A stretch of DNA of 64,000 nucleotides from Candidatus Anaerotignum merdipullorum (GCA_019115165.1 DXEB01000014.1:19692-83691), one strand, 5' to 3'; counted from the first letter of the stretch, positions 21,024 to 31,267 are shown. Notes: generated from the sequence alone by a model not told the origin. Translations and numbers: made by a program.

Positions 21024-23141
21024 TTACATACTCTTCCTTTCTGCAATCTCTGCCATTTTCGCCTCGTTCAGGCGGGTATCGCCTTTCACGCGGGAATAGG
21101 AGAGATATCCGTTCATCCGGTCGATTTTGGTTAAGTTGCGGCTGCCGCATTTCGGGCAGACGTCCATTTCCAGTTCCTGGTGACCGCAGTCGTCGCAGTA
21201 CGCCAAGGAAAGGTTGACGCCTTCATAGAAGCCCAGCTTCATGGCACGGCGCACCAATGTGCGGATGGCGTCCAGATTATAATCAATGGGATATTTCACA
21301 TACTGTATCTTCCCGCCGTTGGAGAGATCCCAGAACCGCTTTTCCAAATCCTGCTTCTGGATGGGGGAAATGTCTTCGGTCACATGGCAATGGAAAGAAT
21401 TGCTGACATAAGGGCGGTCGGAAACATGTTCCACTACGCCGTATTTTTTACGGAACTGTGTGACCTGTAAACCGCACAGACTTTCGGCAGGTGTGCCGTA
21501 GATAGCGTACAGATTGCCGTCTGCTTTTTTGAATTCTGCAATTTTATCGTTGATGTGCTGCAGGGTATCAATGGCAAACTGACCGTCTTCTACGAGAGAT
21601 TTGCCATTGTGCAGCTCTTGCAGTTCATTGAGTGCCGTGATGCCAAAGGAGGCGGTGGCTGATTTGAGCAGTGGTTTGATTTTATCGTGTATGCCCAGAC
21701 GTCCGCCATAAAATCCGCCTTCGCAGTATGCCAGCGGATTGGTAGAGGCCCGCATTTCGCCTAGATATGCATAAGTACGAATATGTAATTGGCGGATCAG
21801 CTCCAGATAATAGTCCAGAACTTCGTAAAATGGTCTGCTCTCCTGTTTTGCCTTTGCATAAATCATAGGTAGATGGAGACTGACTGCGCCGATATTGAAC
21901 CGTCCCACAAAAACAGGTTTGTCCTCGTCGTCGGCAGGTTCCATACCGCCTCTCTCAAACCATGGTGACAAAAATGCCCGGCAGCCCATCGGACTGATGA
22001 TGGCGCCATAGGTTTTATACATGTCTGCGACATAGCCTTCGCCAGTGAGGGAAAGCCAGTCGGGATACATGGTTTTAGAGGAGCATAAAATTCCGGCTTC
22101 GAAAACATCTTCCAACTCTTTTCCTTTTCCATGCAGATTTTCGTCATACAAGAATACCAGTTTGGGGAAGAGCACGGGTTTTTTGCAGGTTTTCTTTCCT
22201 TGTCCTTTGCGGCGGACATTTAACATAGTGATGGAGGCGAGCTTTGCAAACTTGCCGGTACCAGTGCCGAAGGTCATGGTGATAAAAGGGTAATCGCCGC
22301 GGCTGGATGCTACGGTATTAAATTTGTATTCCCAGCCCTGGAATCCCTGTTCAAAGTCGTTGAGAATGTCCGCCATCGCCTCTTTATCCGCTGCCTTGGG
22401 TGTCAGTCCCATGTCAATATATCGGCGGTAGAATTTTTCATAGCTTTTTTCTGCAAAAGGCTCCAGCAGCAGATCCACAGAAGGTACGGTAAACCCGCCG
22501 TACTGCTGGCTGGCCGCGGAAAGCACAATATCTCCGATGACGTCAAAGGCAACATTCAGTGTTTTGGGTTCATTATACCAGAGATTTCCCATCTCAAAGC
22601 CGCCAGTCAGGACGTTTTTGACATCAAACAGGCAGCAATTCATGGTATCCCTTCTGGCTGACATATCGTGAATGTAAATATAACCATCCCGACATGCCTG
22701 CAATTCTTCGGTTGTCATAAAGAACTTTTGGTACAGTTCTTTGTTGAGCTGATTAAATACCAAGGAACGCTTGGTGGAAACCAGCGCGCTGTCGGTATTG
22801 CTGTTTTCTTTATCGCCAATGTACATGATGGACTGGCTTTTTTTGTAGACTTCATCCAGCATACGCACAAAATCCTGTTTATAATTCCGGTAATCCCGAT
22901 AGCTTTTGGCAACTTCCGGTTTGACCCGTTCCAATGCGCTTTCCACGATGTTATGCATTTCTGCAATCGGGATCCCCTCTTTGCCTAAAGAGCTGGCTTT
23001 ATCCTCTACAAATTGGCAAATGAAGTCCAGTTCGTCTTGAGTAAACTTCACCAGTGCCCGGTAAGCGGATTTATTGACGGCAACTACGACCTTTTGTACA
23101 TTCCAAGGTTCGTGAGTATTATCTTTTTTGATTACATACAT
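21024..23141 (-). CDS. nrdD: anaerobic ribonucleoside-triphosphate reductase (ATP-cone plus class III NrdD)
   Basis: N-terminal ATP-cone VIKKDNTHEPWNVQKV; DDCGHQELEMDVCPKCGS Zn site; glycyl-radical motif RMNGYLS; start at MYVIKK with SD aaggagga. Confidence 0.95.
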   Translation of the reverse strand: MYVIKKDNTHEPWNVQKVVVAVNKSAYRALVKFTQDELDFICQFVEDKASSLGKEGIPIAEMHNIVESALERVKPEVAKSYRDYRNYKQDFVRMLDEVYKKSQSIMYIGDKENSNTDSALVSTKRSLVFNQLNKELYQKFFMTTEELQACRDGYIYIHDMSARRDTMNCCLFDVKNVLTGGFEMGNLWYNEPKTLNVAFDVIGDIVLSAASQQYGGFTVPSVDLLLEPFAEKSYEKFYRRYIDMGLTPKAADKEAMADILNDFEQGFQGWEYKFNTVASSRGDYPFITMTFGTGTGKFAKLASITMLNVRRKGQGKKTCKKPVLFPKLVFLYDENLHGKGKELEDVFEAGILCSSKTMYPDWLSLTGEGYVADMYKTYGAIISPMGCRAFLSPWFERGGMEPADDEDKPVFVGRFNIGAVSLHLPMIYAKAKQESRPFYEVLDYYLELIRQLHIRTYAYLGEMRASTNPLAYCEGGFYGGRLGIHDKIKPLLKSATASFGITALNELQELHNGKSLVEDGQFAIDTLQHINDKIAEFKKADGNLYAIYGTPAESLCGLQVTQFRKKYGVVEHVSDRPYVSNSFHCHVTEDISPIQKQDLEKRFWDLSNGGKIQYVKYPIDYNLDAIRTLVRRAMKLGFYEGVNLSLAYCDDCGHQELEMDVCPKCGSRNLTKIDRMNGYLSYSRVKGDTRLNEAKMAEIAERKSM

Positions 23142-23308
23142 GATGGATTCCTCCTTATGTTCCCATTTGAGAACCAACGATCGTTCGTCATTTACTGTAT
23201 ATAAACTTACCATATCTAGTGATGCATTGCAATAAAATTTCTAATTCATACAAGATATTGTGAAAACTGGAAGAAGCCAGCAGCATTTTTTACAAAAAAT
23301 TTGTCAGG

Positions 23309-24790
23309 TTATTTCTGCAAAGCCTGTCGGACGGCTTTTTGCCATCCCTCCAGTCGCCCGGCGGCATATTCTTTGGAAGCCTTGGGAGAATAGGCATGGG
23401 ATACGCCCCAGTTGCGGCGAATTTCTGATAAGTCCTTCCAATAGCCCACCGCAAGCCCTGCCAGATATGCGGCACCCAAAGCGGTGGTTTCCAGTGTTTT
23501 GGGGCGCAGCACCGGCACGCCGGTAATATCTGCCTGAAATTGCAGCAAAAATCCATTTGCCGCAGCGCCGCCGTCTACCCGCAGTTCCGCCAGTGGGATT
23601 TGCGCATCCTCTTCCATAGCATGCAGAACATCGTAAGTCTGGTATGCCATGGATTCCAGTGCGGCACGGACGATATGGCTGCGATTGGCGCCGCGGCTGA
23701 GTCCGGTGAGAATGCCGCGGGCATGAGGATCCCAATAAGGTGCACCTAAGCCGGTAAAGGCAGGTACCAGATAAACGCCGCAGGTATCTGGAACAGAAAG
23801 CGCCATCTGTTCTGTTTCTGCGGAAGAAGAAATCAACTGCAATTCATCCCGTAGCCATTGAATGGCGGCGCCGGCGACAAATACAGAGCCTTCCAGTGCA
23901 TACGAAACCTTGCCGTCCAATCCCCAAGCGATGGTGGTCAACAGACCGTTTTGAGAGGTGACTGGGGTATCACCTGTATGCATCAGCAAAAAACAACCGG
24001 TGCCATAGGTATTTTTGGCAGAACCGGGAGTAAAGCAGGCTTGTCCAAATAAAGCGGACTGTTGGTCGCCTGCAGCGCCGGCAATCGGAATCGGCGCGCC
24101 AAAATGATAAGGCAAGGTATGTCCGAAGATTCCGCTGGATGGCAGAACTTGAGGGAGAATGGAGGCGGGGATTTGCAGCATTTCCAATATTTCTGTGTCC
24201 CATTGAAGGGTATGGATATTAAACAGCATGGTGCGGGAGGCGTTGGAGTAATCCGTTGCATGTACTTGTCCGCCGGTTAGATTCCAAATCAGCCAAGTGT
24301 CTACCGTGCCAAAGAGTAAATTGCCTTCTTCTGCCAGTTTTTGAGCGCCGGGCACTTGCTCCAAAATCCAGCGGATTTTAGTAGCAGAAAAATAAGCGTC
24401 TAACAGCAGACCGGTTTTTTCCTGCAGCGGCTGCGTGTATCCTGCTGCCGCCAACCGTTCACAGTCTTCTGCGGTTCGGCGGCACTGCCAGACGATGGCG
24501 TTATAGATTGGTTTGCCCGTGCGTTTATCCCATAAAATGGTGGTTTCCCGTTGGTTGGTGATACCGATGGCGGCAATATCTGCCGCACATAATCCTGCCT
24601 GAGTCAAAGCGCGCTGGGCAACTTCCAGCTGGCTTTGCCAGATTTCCATGGGATCCTGTTCTACCCAGCCGGGGTGAGGATAGATTTGGCGATATTCTTT
24701 TTGTGCGGTACTGACAGCAGTTCCTGTTTTATCAAACAGGATACAGCGAGAACTGGTAGTGCCTTGGTCGAGGGACATGATATACTGCAT
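23309..24790 (-). CDS. glpK: glycerol kinase
   Basis: [52 protein letters not shown]. Confidence 0.95.
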   Translation of the reverse strand: MQYIMSLDQGTTSSRCILFDKTGTAVSTAQKEYRQIYPHPGWVEQDPMEIWQSQLEVAQRALTQAGLCAADIAAIGITNQRETTILWDKRTGKPIYNAIVWQCRRTAEDCERLAAAGYTQPLQEKTGLLLDAYFSATKIRWILEQVPGAQKLAEEGNLLFGTVDTWLIWNLTGGQVHATDYSNASRTMLFNIHTLQWDTEILEMLQIPASILPQVLPSSGIFGHTLPYHFGAPIPIAGAAGDQQSALFGQACFTPGSAKNTYGTGCFLLMHTGDTPVTSQNGLLTTIAWGLDGKVSYALEGSVFVAGAAIQWLRDELQLISSSAETEQMALSVPDTCGVYLVPAFTGLGAPYWDPHARGILTGLSRGANRSHIVRAALESMAYQTYDVLHAMEEDAQIPLAELRVDGGAAANGFLLQFQADITGVPVLRPKTLETTALGAAYLAGLAVGYWKDLSEIRRNWGVSHAYSPKASKEYAAGRLEGWQKAVRQALQK

Positions 24791-24814
24791 GAAATATCCT
24801 CCTTTCACAGGATA

Positions 24815-24834
24815 AAAGCCCCAAGCGGGGCTTT
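24815..24834 (-). terminator. hairpin after MBL-fold gene, before glpK
   Basis: aaagcccc-aagc-ggggcttt; minus-strand T-run follows. Confidence 0.65.
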
Positions 24835-24839
24835 CGGGG

Positions 24840-25448
24840 TTATAGGTAAGGGTTGGTACGGCGTTCGATTTCCAGCGTGGTGGCGGGACCGTGACCGGGA
24901 TATACATGGTAATCGCCAGGCAGATTCCGCAGGCGCTGAAGGGAACGCAGGATGGTTGCCCAATCTCCGGTGGTCAAGTCTGTACGCCCGCAGGAGCCTT
25001 GGAACAAGGTATCTCCGGAGAAGATGTTGTCTCCCAGTAAGAAACAAACGCTGCCTTCTGTATGTCCGGGTGTATAAAGTACCCGAAAGCGCAGATCGCC
25101 AACAGCGATGGTATCGCCGTCTTCCACCCAGATATCCGGATGGATGGCAATGGGATGACCGCTTTGCAGGGAAAAGTTTACGGCCGGATCGGTCAATACC
25201 CGCTGTTCCTGCCGGCAGGCGCAGATTTTACAGCCATATTTTTGCTGTACCGCTTCTACAGCGCCAATATGGTCAAAATGACCATGCGTCAACAAGATAT
25301 GCGTTGGATGCAGTCCGTTGTCGGCAATATATTGAAACAAGGGTGCTGGGTTGCCATCGCAGTCTATGATGGCACAAACGCCGTTATCATCGGAAATTAC
25401 ATAACAGTTGGTACCGATAAAACCGATTTCCAGTGTTTTTATGTTCAT
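24840..25448 (-). CDS. MBL-fold metallohydrolase, glyoxalase II-like
   Basis: [47 protein letters not shown]; start [18 protein letters not shown] with SD aaggagga. Confidence 0.92.
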   Translation of the reverse strand: MNIKTLEIGFIGTNCYVISDDNGVCAIIDCDGNPAPLFQYIADNGLHPTHILLTHGHFDHIGAVEAVQQKYGCKICACRQEQRVLTDPAVNFSLQSGHPIAIHPDIWVEDGDTIAVGDLRFRVLYTPGHTEGSVCFLLGDNIFSGDTLFQGSCGRTDLTTGDWATILRSLQRLRNLPGDYHVYPGHGPATTLEIERRTNPYL

Positions 25449-25654
25449 ATGGATATCCTCCTTTTTTGCATGTCGTAGTAAGAGCAGTATCTTGCCGTTT
25501 GCTTTCAGCATTCATTATAGCAGAAAATATCATGGAAAGGATAGCCCTTTTATCGGAATTTTTTTAGCAGAGGATTGGAGAGTGTTCTGTTTTTTATGAT
25601 AATTTTGTATCAGATGATGGAAATATCTAGACAAGCAAGGAAAAGGAGAGTAAT

Positions 25655-25717
25655 ATGGAACAACAAAGGAAAAACAGGAGGAACGGGATTTGGACGCGAA
25701 GCAAAAGGCACAGCTGA
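25655..25717 (+). CDS. putative 20-aa basic upstream ORF
   Basis: ATG with SD aaggagag; translation MEQQRKNRRNGIWTRSKRHS; overlaps the start of the next ORF in another frame. Confidence 0.35.
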   Translation: MEQQRKNRRNGIWTRSKRHS

Positions 25718-26124
25718 CAGAGGGCTGTCGGAGATTACAAAAGGAAATTGGTGCATGGTTTGTGATGGGACTGTGGGTGATTTGCAGTGTCAAAGGCGCC
25801 CAATGGCTATGGGGTGAGCGACTGCCGTCATGGGCGACGGTTGGCGGTATGGTGCTGTGCGGTGTGTTTGCAATAGCGGCGCACCTGGATAATCCGTTGC
25901 GTCATGGCTATAAACTGCGCCGCCCAAAACGATATTTGGCAGGAAGCCTCATCTTGGTCATCGCTGCTATTTGGATTGTGATCTGTCAGGTGACATGGAT
26001 GCAGCATTTGCAGGTAATTGCCGTACCTTTGGTATTCATCTGGAATCCCATCTGTGTCTGGCTGGAATGGAACGAAGCTTTGCGGCAGGCGCAAGCGGAC
26101 GAAGCAAACGGAGGAAATGGATGA
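25690..26124 (+). CDS. small integral membrane protein of unknown function (1)
   Basis: 144 aa, about 4 TM; TTG start 8 nt after AGGAGG. Confidence 0.65.
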   Translation: MDAKQKAQLTEGCRRLQKEIGAWFVMGLWVICSVKGAQWLWGERLPSWATVGGMVLCGVFAIAAHLDNPLRHGYKLRRPKRYLAGSLILVIAAIWIVICQVTWMQHLQVIAVPLVFIWNPICVWLEWNEALRQAQADEANGGNG

Positions 26125-26519
26125 ACGACAGAAGAAGTACAAAACCGACAGGATATTTGCAATGGCTGCGGCTGGAATTTCTGGCATGGCTTTGTTTGTG
26201 CGCGGATGCGATTATTGTTTACTGGGCGCCACAGGCATGGGATACAGGGAAAATTTTCCGTGGCTTTGTTCTTTTGGTGTTAATTTCTGGGATATTAGCG
26301 ATAGTTCTTTGTTGGTTGCGCAATCAAAAAAGATGGCATGTTATGCGGCAGCCGTCCTGGTTATATCGTGGGACGCATGTGATTTGTTTGCTTTGCTGTA
26401 TCGGGCTTTTGTTTTGGTTGGCGACACTGTCCTTGCCGCTGTTTTTTGTGTGGAACACGGGATATCTGTTGCTGGAAGAGGAAAAACGGCACTGGAAAGA
26501 GCGTCACAGACGATCCTGA
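26121..26519 (+). CDS. small integral membrane protein of unknown function (2)
   Basis: 132 aa, about 4 TM; ATGA overlap with preceding stop; SD ggagg. Confidence 0.65.
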   Translation: MNDRRSTKPTGYLQWLRLEFLAWLCLCADAIIVYWAPQAWDTGKIFRGFVLLVLISGILAIVLCWLRNQKRWHVMRQPSWLYRGTHVICLLCCIGLLFWLATLSLPLFFVWNTGYLLLEEEKRHWKERHRRS

Positions 26520-26612
26520 GGGGCAATGGCATAAGAAATCGTAGGAATCAGACAGCTGTGGCAGAATAGGAACAGATTCTGAAGCACACAGATAGAAAGA
26601 GGGATAGATAGA

Positions 26613-26641
26613 AAACGCATCAACAGAGATGTGTTTTTTTA
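26613..26641 (+). terminator. intrinsic terminator
   Basis: aacgcatc-aacaga-gatgtgtt + ttttttt. Confidence 0.6.
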
Positions 26642-27253
26642 TTGGGTGGATGTTGCTGTAAGCGGCTGTTTGCGAAAAGTGTGTCTGCAATGGGGATAGA
26701 AGACGTGGTGGTATCGGAATGGCAGGTATCGCAGTCCGTTTTGACGAACCCAATGCATTTTTTGGAGAAAACAGAAAAGAACGCCGTTGGCATAAGCAGA
26801 GCCGTGTTTCTGTTGAGAGGGCGTTGCTGGATCCATTCTGTATGATTTGAAAAATAGAAAAGATATTGCTTCCGCTGCGACGTGTTTGATGGTTGGTTTT
26901 GTAGACCGACAGGTGGAGAGGAGTTTGGGAAGATGGTGCATCGTAGATGCCATACGCCTGCGGACCAAGAGAACAAAGAAATCCTGAGGAAAGTTTTTGG
27001 TTTTTGTAACGGATATAACAACAGCGTGGCAGGAGCTTGGGAAGACACGGTTGTTTGGTAGAATTTTTGAATATGAGAGAATGTGGAATACATTTGAGAA
27101 AAGGAGGTTTGTTTTCTGTATTGTATTATTGATGAATTTTGTCCGCAGCAGTGAGGAGAAAGGAAGATAAAAAATTGAGGAGCGCGGCAATGTCGGAACA
27201 GAGAAGAAAGATACTGCCTGCCATATGGTTGTAGTCTGTTTCATCGAATGACG

Positions 27254-27285
27254 AAAACAGACCACCAAAAGGGTTTGGTGGTCTG
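27254..27285 (-). terminator. intrinsic terminator after nfnB
   Basis: minus strand cagaccacca-aaccctttt-tggtggtctg + tttt. Confidence 0.8.
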
Positions 27286-27305
27286 ATACTTCGCAGTTCA
27301 GTAAA

Positions 27306-28697
27306 TTATTTTTGCTTTAAGTAAGCATCAATGGCTGCTGCAGCTTTTTTGCCAGCGCCCATTGCTAAAATTACTGTTGCAGCGCCGGTTACTGCATCAC
27401 CGCCGGCGTATACACCTTCTCGGGTAGTCTGATTGGTTTCTTCTTCTACGACTAAACAACCTTTGCGATTTGCTTCCAGCCCTTTGGTAGTACTGCGAAT
27501 GAGTGGATTGGGAGAAGTACCGATGGACATAATGACGGTATCTACATCAAGAACATAATTAGAGCCTTCCACAGGGATGGGACGTCTCCTGCCGCTGGCA
27601 TCGGGTTCGCCTAATTCCATTTTCAAACATTCCATACCGCAAACCTGTCCGTTGCCGTCGTCCAGTATTTTGACCGGATTGCGCAGCAGATGGAATTCAA
27701 TGCCTTCTTCCTTGGCATGATGAATTTCTTCCAGACGTGCGGGCATTTCTGCTTCCGAACGACGGTACACAATATATACGTTTTCTGCTCCCATTCTTTT
27801 TGCACATCTGGCAGCATCCATAGCAACGTTACCGCCGCCAACGACGGCGACTGCTTTGCTTTTACGGATGGGTGTATCATAATCGGGCAGATATGCTTTC
27901 ATCAAGTTGATTCTGGTCAGATACTCGTTAGCAGAATAAACGCCTACCAGTGCTTCCCCGGGAATGCCCATAAAAGAAGGCAGACCGGCGCCGGTGCCGA
28001 TAAATACGGCGTCAAATCCCATATCTTCCATGATTTCGTCGATAGAAAGGACTTTTCCAATGACCATGTTGGTCATGATTTCTACACCCATTGCCGTCAG
28101 TTTGTCAATTTCTTTCTGTACAATGGCTTTGGGCAGACGGAATTCGGGAATGCCATATACCAATACGCCGCCGGGGGTATGGAAGGCTTCAAACATTGTT
28201 ACGGCATAGCCCTGTTTTGCCAAATCACCTGCACAGGCAAGGGAAGAAGGACCGGAACCAATAACGGCTACTTTTTTGCCGTTTTGCGCAGGTTTTTCGG
28301 GCAGTTCATCATGATTTGCCATATACCAGTCTGCTACGAATCGTTCTAACCTGCCGATGGCAACAGCTTCGCCTTTGATACCTCTGACACATTTTGCCTC
28401 ACATTGGCTTTCCTGTGGACAGACACGACCGCAGACAGCCGGCAGGGCATTGGTAGAGGTGATGATCTGATAGGCAGCCAGAAAATCGCCTTTGGCAACT
28501 TCCGCAATAAATTCGGGAATCTGCACGTTTACGGGACATCCGCTGACACAGGGTTTATGTTTACAGTTCAGACAGCGCGTTGCTTCTTCTATTGCCATTT
28601 CTGCAGTATAGCCTATCGCCACTTCTTCAAAGTTTTGATTTCTAATATCCGGAGCCTGTTCCGGCATTTTGATTTTTTCCAAGCTCATATTTGCCAT
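27306..28697 (-). CDS. nfnB: NADPH-dependent glutamate synthase small-subunit-like / NfnB
   Basis: CLNCKHKPCVSGCPVNVQIPEFI, GSGPSSLACAGDLAKQGYAVTMFEA; adjacent to the NfnA-like gene. Confidence 0.88.
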   Translation of the reverse strand: MANMSLEKIKMPEQAPDIRNQNFEEVAIGYTAEMAIEEATRCLNCKHKPCVSGCPVNVQIPEFIAEVAKGDFLAAYQIITSTNALPAVCGRVCPQESQCEAKCVRGIKGEAVAIGRLERFVADWYMANHDELPEKPAQNGKKVAVIGSGPSSLACAGDLAKQGYAVTMFEAFHTPGGVLVYGIPEFRLPKAIVQKEIDKLTAMGVEIMTNMVIGKVLSIDEIMEDMGFDAVFIGTGAGLPSFMGIPGEALVGVYSANEYLTRINLMKAYLPDYDTPIRKSKAVAVVGGGNVAMDAARCAKRMGAENVYIVYRRSEAEMPARLEEIHHAKEEGIEFHLLRNPVKILDDGNGQVCGMECLKMELGEPDASGRRRPIPVEGSNYVLDVDTVIMSIGTSPNPLIRSTTKGLEANRKGCLVVEEETNQTTREGVYAGGDAVTGAATVILAMGAGKKAAAAIDAYLKQK

Positions 28698-28712
28698 TGT
28701 TTCTGTCCTCCC

Positions 28713-29567
28713 TTATCGAATCAAGTCTTGTGCCAGTTTGTCCATCCGGCAGATGTGGGTTTGTGCCAATTCTGCTTCTCTGGTTTTATAGATGGAATTT
28801 CGGTTCATCAGTTCATCAAAGTCCACGGCATGTCCGTCAAAGTCTGGACCGTCCACGCAGGCAAATTTGATTTCGCCGCCTACCGTTACACGGCAACCGC
28901 CGCACATCCCGGTACCGTCGATCATGATGGGGTTCAGGCTGACAATGGTTTTGATGCCGTATGGTTTGGTAGTCAAGCTGACGAATTTCATCATGGGGAT
29001 GGGTCCGATTGCAATCACAGCGTCATAGGAAGTACCGGCTTCGATTAAAGCTTTTAATTTGTCGGTGACAAAGCCCTTTTCTCCCTTGGTGCCGTCATCG
29101 GTCATCAAATAGTAGTGGTCCGCGACTGCCTTCATTTCTTCTTCCAAGATGACGATATCTTCACTGCGGAATCCGGCAATGACATCTACGGCGATACCCA
29201 GTTCATGAAGCGCTTTTGCCTGAGGATAAGCGATGGCACATCCAACACCGCCGCCAACGACGGCAACTTTCTGGAATCCTTCGTATTCTGTAGCAACACC
29301 CAGAGGTCCAACAAAGTCGCGGATGGTGTCTCCCACTTCTTTTGCTGCCAGCAGTTGGGTAGAAAGACCGACTTTCTGGAAAATAATGGTCACGGTGCCC
29401 TTTTCCCGGTCATAGTCGGCAATGGTCAACGGAACCCGTTCGCTGTACTCATCTACACGGAAAATAATAAATTGCCCTGCTTTGGCTTTTTTTGCCACAA
29501 AAGGAGCTTCGATTTCCAGCAGAGTGACCATGCTGTTCAATTCTTTTTTATTGACAATGCGAAACAT
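28713..29567 (-). CDS. nfnA: ferredoxin-NADP+ reductase-like FAD/NAD-binding subunit (NfnA)
   Basis: MFRIVNKKELNSMVTLLEIEAPFVAKKAKAGQFI; Fe-S binding GTGMCGGCRVTVGGEIKFACVDGPDFDGHAVDF. Confidence 0.9.
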   Translation of the reverse strand: MFRIVNKKELNSMVTLLEIEAPFVAKKAKAGQFIIFRVDEYSERVPLTIADYDREKGTVTIIFQKVGLSTQLLAAKEVGDTIRDFVGPLGVATEYEGFQKVAVVGGGVGCAIAYPQAKALHELGIAVDVIAGFRSEDIVILEEEMKAVADHYYLMTDDGTKGEKGFVTDKLKALIEAGTSYDAVIAIGPIPMMKFVSLTTKPYGIKTIVSLNPIMIDGTGMCGGCRVTVGGEIKFACVDGPDFDGHAVDFDELMNRNSIYKTREAELAQTHICRMDKLAQDLIR

Positions 29568-29769
29568 GAGGTGCAACATCCTTTCTGTTTTGATTGATTT
29601 GTGCTACTTTCCTTTACGCTGTATTTTTGATAAAATTATCATACCATAAATTCCGGCATAGGGATAGGGAAAAAACGCTGTTTTTTCCAGAAATGCAAAA
29701 ATGAAAGTTTATGGCTTTTGAATAAAATATGGGACAAAAAATGTCCCGATGAGAAAAGGAGAGAATCAA

Positions 29770-30561
29770 ATGCATCAATCCTATACATGGAAGGACTTGC
29801 AAGACATCATTGAACGGCTGCGGGGAGAAAATGGCTGTCCCTGGGATCGGGTGCAGACCCATGAGAGTCTGCGGGCAGATTTGCTGGAGGAAGCTTATGA
29901 GGCTGTGGACGCCATTGACCGAGGGGATATGGAAAATCTGAAAGAAGAATTGGGTGATGTGCTGATGCAAGTCGTTTTCCATGCTTCTTTGGAAGCAGGC
30001 AAAGGCGATTTTACGTTGGACGACGTGGTACAGGGAATCTGCGAAAAAATGATTTATCGCCACCCTCATGTATTTGGCGATGGTTCTGCGGACACGGCGG
30101 AACAGGTGCTGATCAACTGGGAAGCGCTCAAAAAGAAAGAAAAACAGCTGGAAACACAGACGGATGTACTCAAAAGTGTGCCTGCAGCCTTGCCGGCACT
30201 GACACGTGCAAGGAAAGTGCAGAAAAAGGCGGCGGATGTCGGATTTGATTTTGACGATGTGGGCGGTGCATTGCGTAAAGTGGAGGAAGAGATTCGAGAA
30301 TTGCAGGAAGCATGGGAACAGCCAGACGGTAATTTAGAGGAAGAGTTTGGAGATATTTTATTTGCGCTGGTCAATGTAGCAAGGTTTTTGAAAATAAATC
30401 CTGAGTTTGCCTTGACAAAAGCCACTAAAAAGTTTATAAATAGATTTGAGTATGTTGAGAATTCAGCCCTTTCGGAGGGAAAGCAGCTTTCCAAGATGAC
30501 TCTGGAGGAAATGGATTTGCTCTGGGACAAAGCAAAAGAGGCATTGTCCAAGAAAGTTTAA
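29770..30561 (+). CDS. mazG: nucleoside triphosphate pyrophosphohydrolase MazG
   Basis: LRGENGCPWDRVQTHESLRADLLEEAYEAVDAID; SD aaaggagag. Confidence 0.94.
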   Translation: MHQSYTWKDLQDIIERLRGENGCPWDRVQTHESLRADLLEEAYEAVDAIDRGDMENLKEELGDVLMQVVFHASLEAGKGDFTLDDVVQGICEKMIYRHPHVFGDGSADTAEQVLINWEALKKKEKQLETQTDVLKSVPAALPALTRARKVQKKAADVGFDFDDVGGALRKVEEEIRELQEAWEQPDGNLEEEFGDILFALVNVARFLKINPEFALTKATKKFINRFEYVENSALSEGKQLSKMTLEEMDLLWDKAKEALSKKV

Positions 30562-30586
30562 TGAAGTATTGAGGAGGAACAGAACC

Positions 30587-30862
30587 ATGAACAAATCTGA
30601 ATTAGTTGCAGCAATCGCAGAAAAGGCGGAAATGAGCAAGAAAGACGCAGAAAAAGCGTTGAAAGCGTTTGAAGATGTTGTAACAGAAGAACTGGCAGCA
30701 AACGGCAAGGTACAGCTGGTCGGTTTCGGTACATTTGATGTTGCAGAAAGAGCAGCACGTGAAGGCAGAAACCCTCAGACAGGCGAAGCAATGCCGATTC
30801 CTGCTTCCAAAGCTCCCAGATTCAAAGCAGGTAAAGCTTTGAAAGATGCAATCAACAAATAA
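30587..30862 (+). CDS. hup: HU family DNA-binding protein
   Basis: MNKSELVAAIAEKAEMSKKDAEKALKAFE...GRNPQTGEAMPIPASKAPRFKAGKALKDAIN. Confidence 0.96.
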   Translation: MNKSELVAAIAEKAEMSKKDAEKALKAFEDVVTEELAANGKVQLVGFGTFDVAERAAREGRNPQTGEAMPIPASKAPRFKAGKALKDAINK

Positions 30863-30876
30863 TTAGATTGGTATGA

Positions 30877-30909
30877 AAACGCTTTCTCTCAGCGAGAAAG
30901 CGTTTTTTT
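30877..30909 (+). terminator. intrinsic terminator after hup
   Basis: aaaacgctttctc-tcagc-gagaaagcgttttttt. Confidence 0.9.
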
Positions 30910-30938
30910 GGAAAAATTTTTGAATAGGAGGCAGTAGC

Positions 30939-31267
30939 TTGGCTACCAGAAAAGAGTGTTTGCAGTTTCTTTTGGATTAGCTTTCTGAAATGGAGCAAAT
31001 CAGATATCGTGCCATGATGGGAGAATATCTCTTATTTATTGTGAAAAGATCATCGGGTATCTTTGTGACGACTGCTTTTTGGTAAAGCCGGTACCTGCGG
31101 CAAAAAGATTGCTGCCGCAAGCACCATTGGTATCGCCGTATCCAGGCGCAAAAGAATTGTTGCTGGTGGAAGATGTGGAGGATGAAACATCTCTGCAAAC
31201 GCTGCTGGAAAATATGTATCCACAACTGCCGATACCAAAAAACAAAAAAACATCAAAGGGGAATTGA
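30939..31267 (+). pseudogene. TfoX/Sxy N-terminal-domain protein, pseudogene
   Basis: TTG start after GGAGG; LATRKECLQFLLD*LSEMEQIRYRAMMGEYLLF [1-nt deletion] YCEKIIGYLCDDCFLVKPVPAAKRLLPQAPLVSPYPGAKELLLVEDVEDETSLQTLLENMYPQLPIPKNKKTSKGN; stop TAG at 30978-30980. Confidence 0.85.

Noticed and set aside
23176-23185. Palindrome aacgatcgtt in the nrdD leader as an NrdR box
   Set aside because: Does not match the NrdR-box consensus and only one short copy is present.
26639-27268. Minus-strand ORF of 209 aa (and overlapping 26620-27093)
   Set aside because: Low-complexity Ser/Phe/Thr composition, no SD, no recognisable domain; probably open by composition of a purine-rich spacer.
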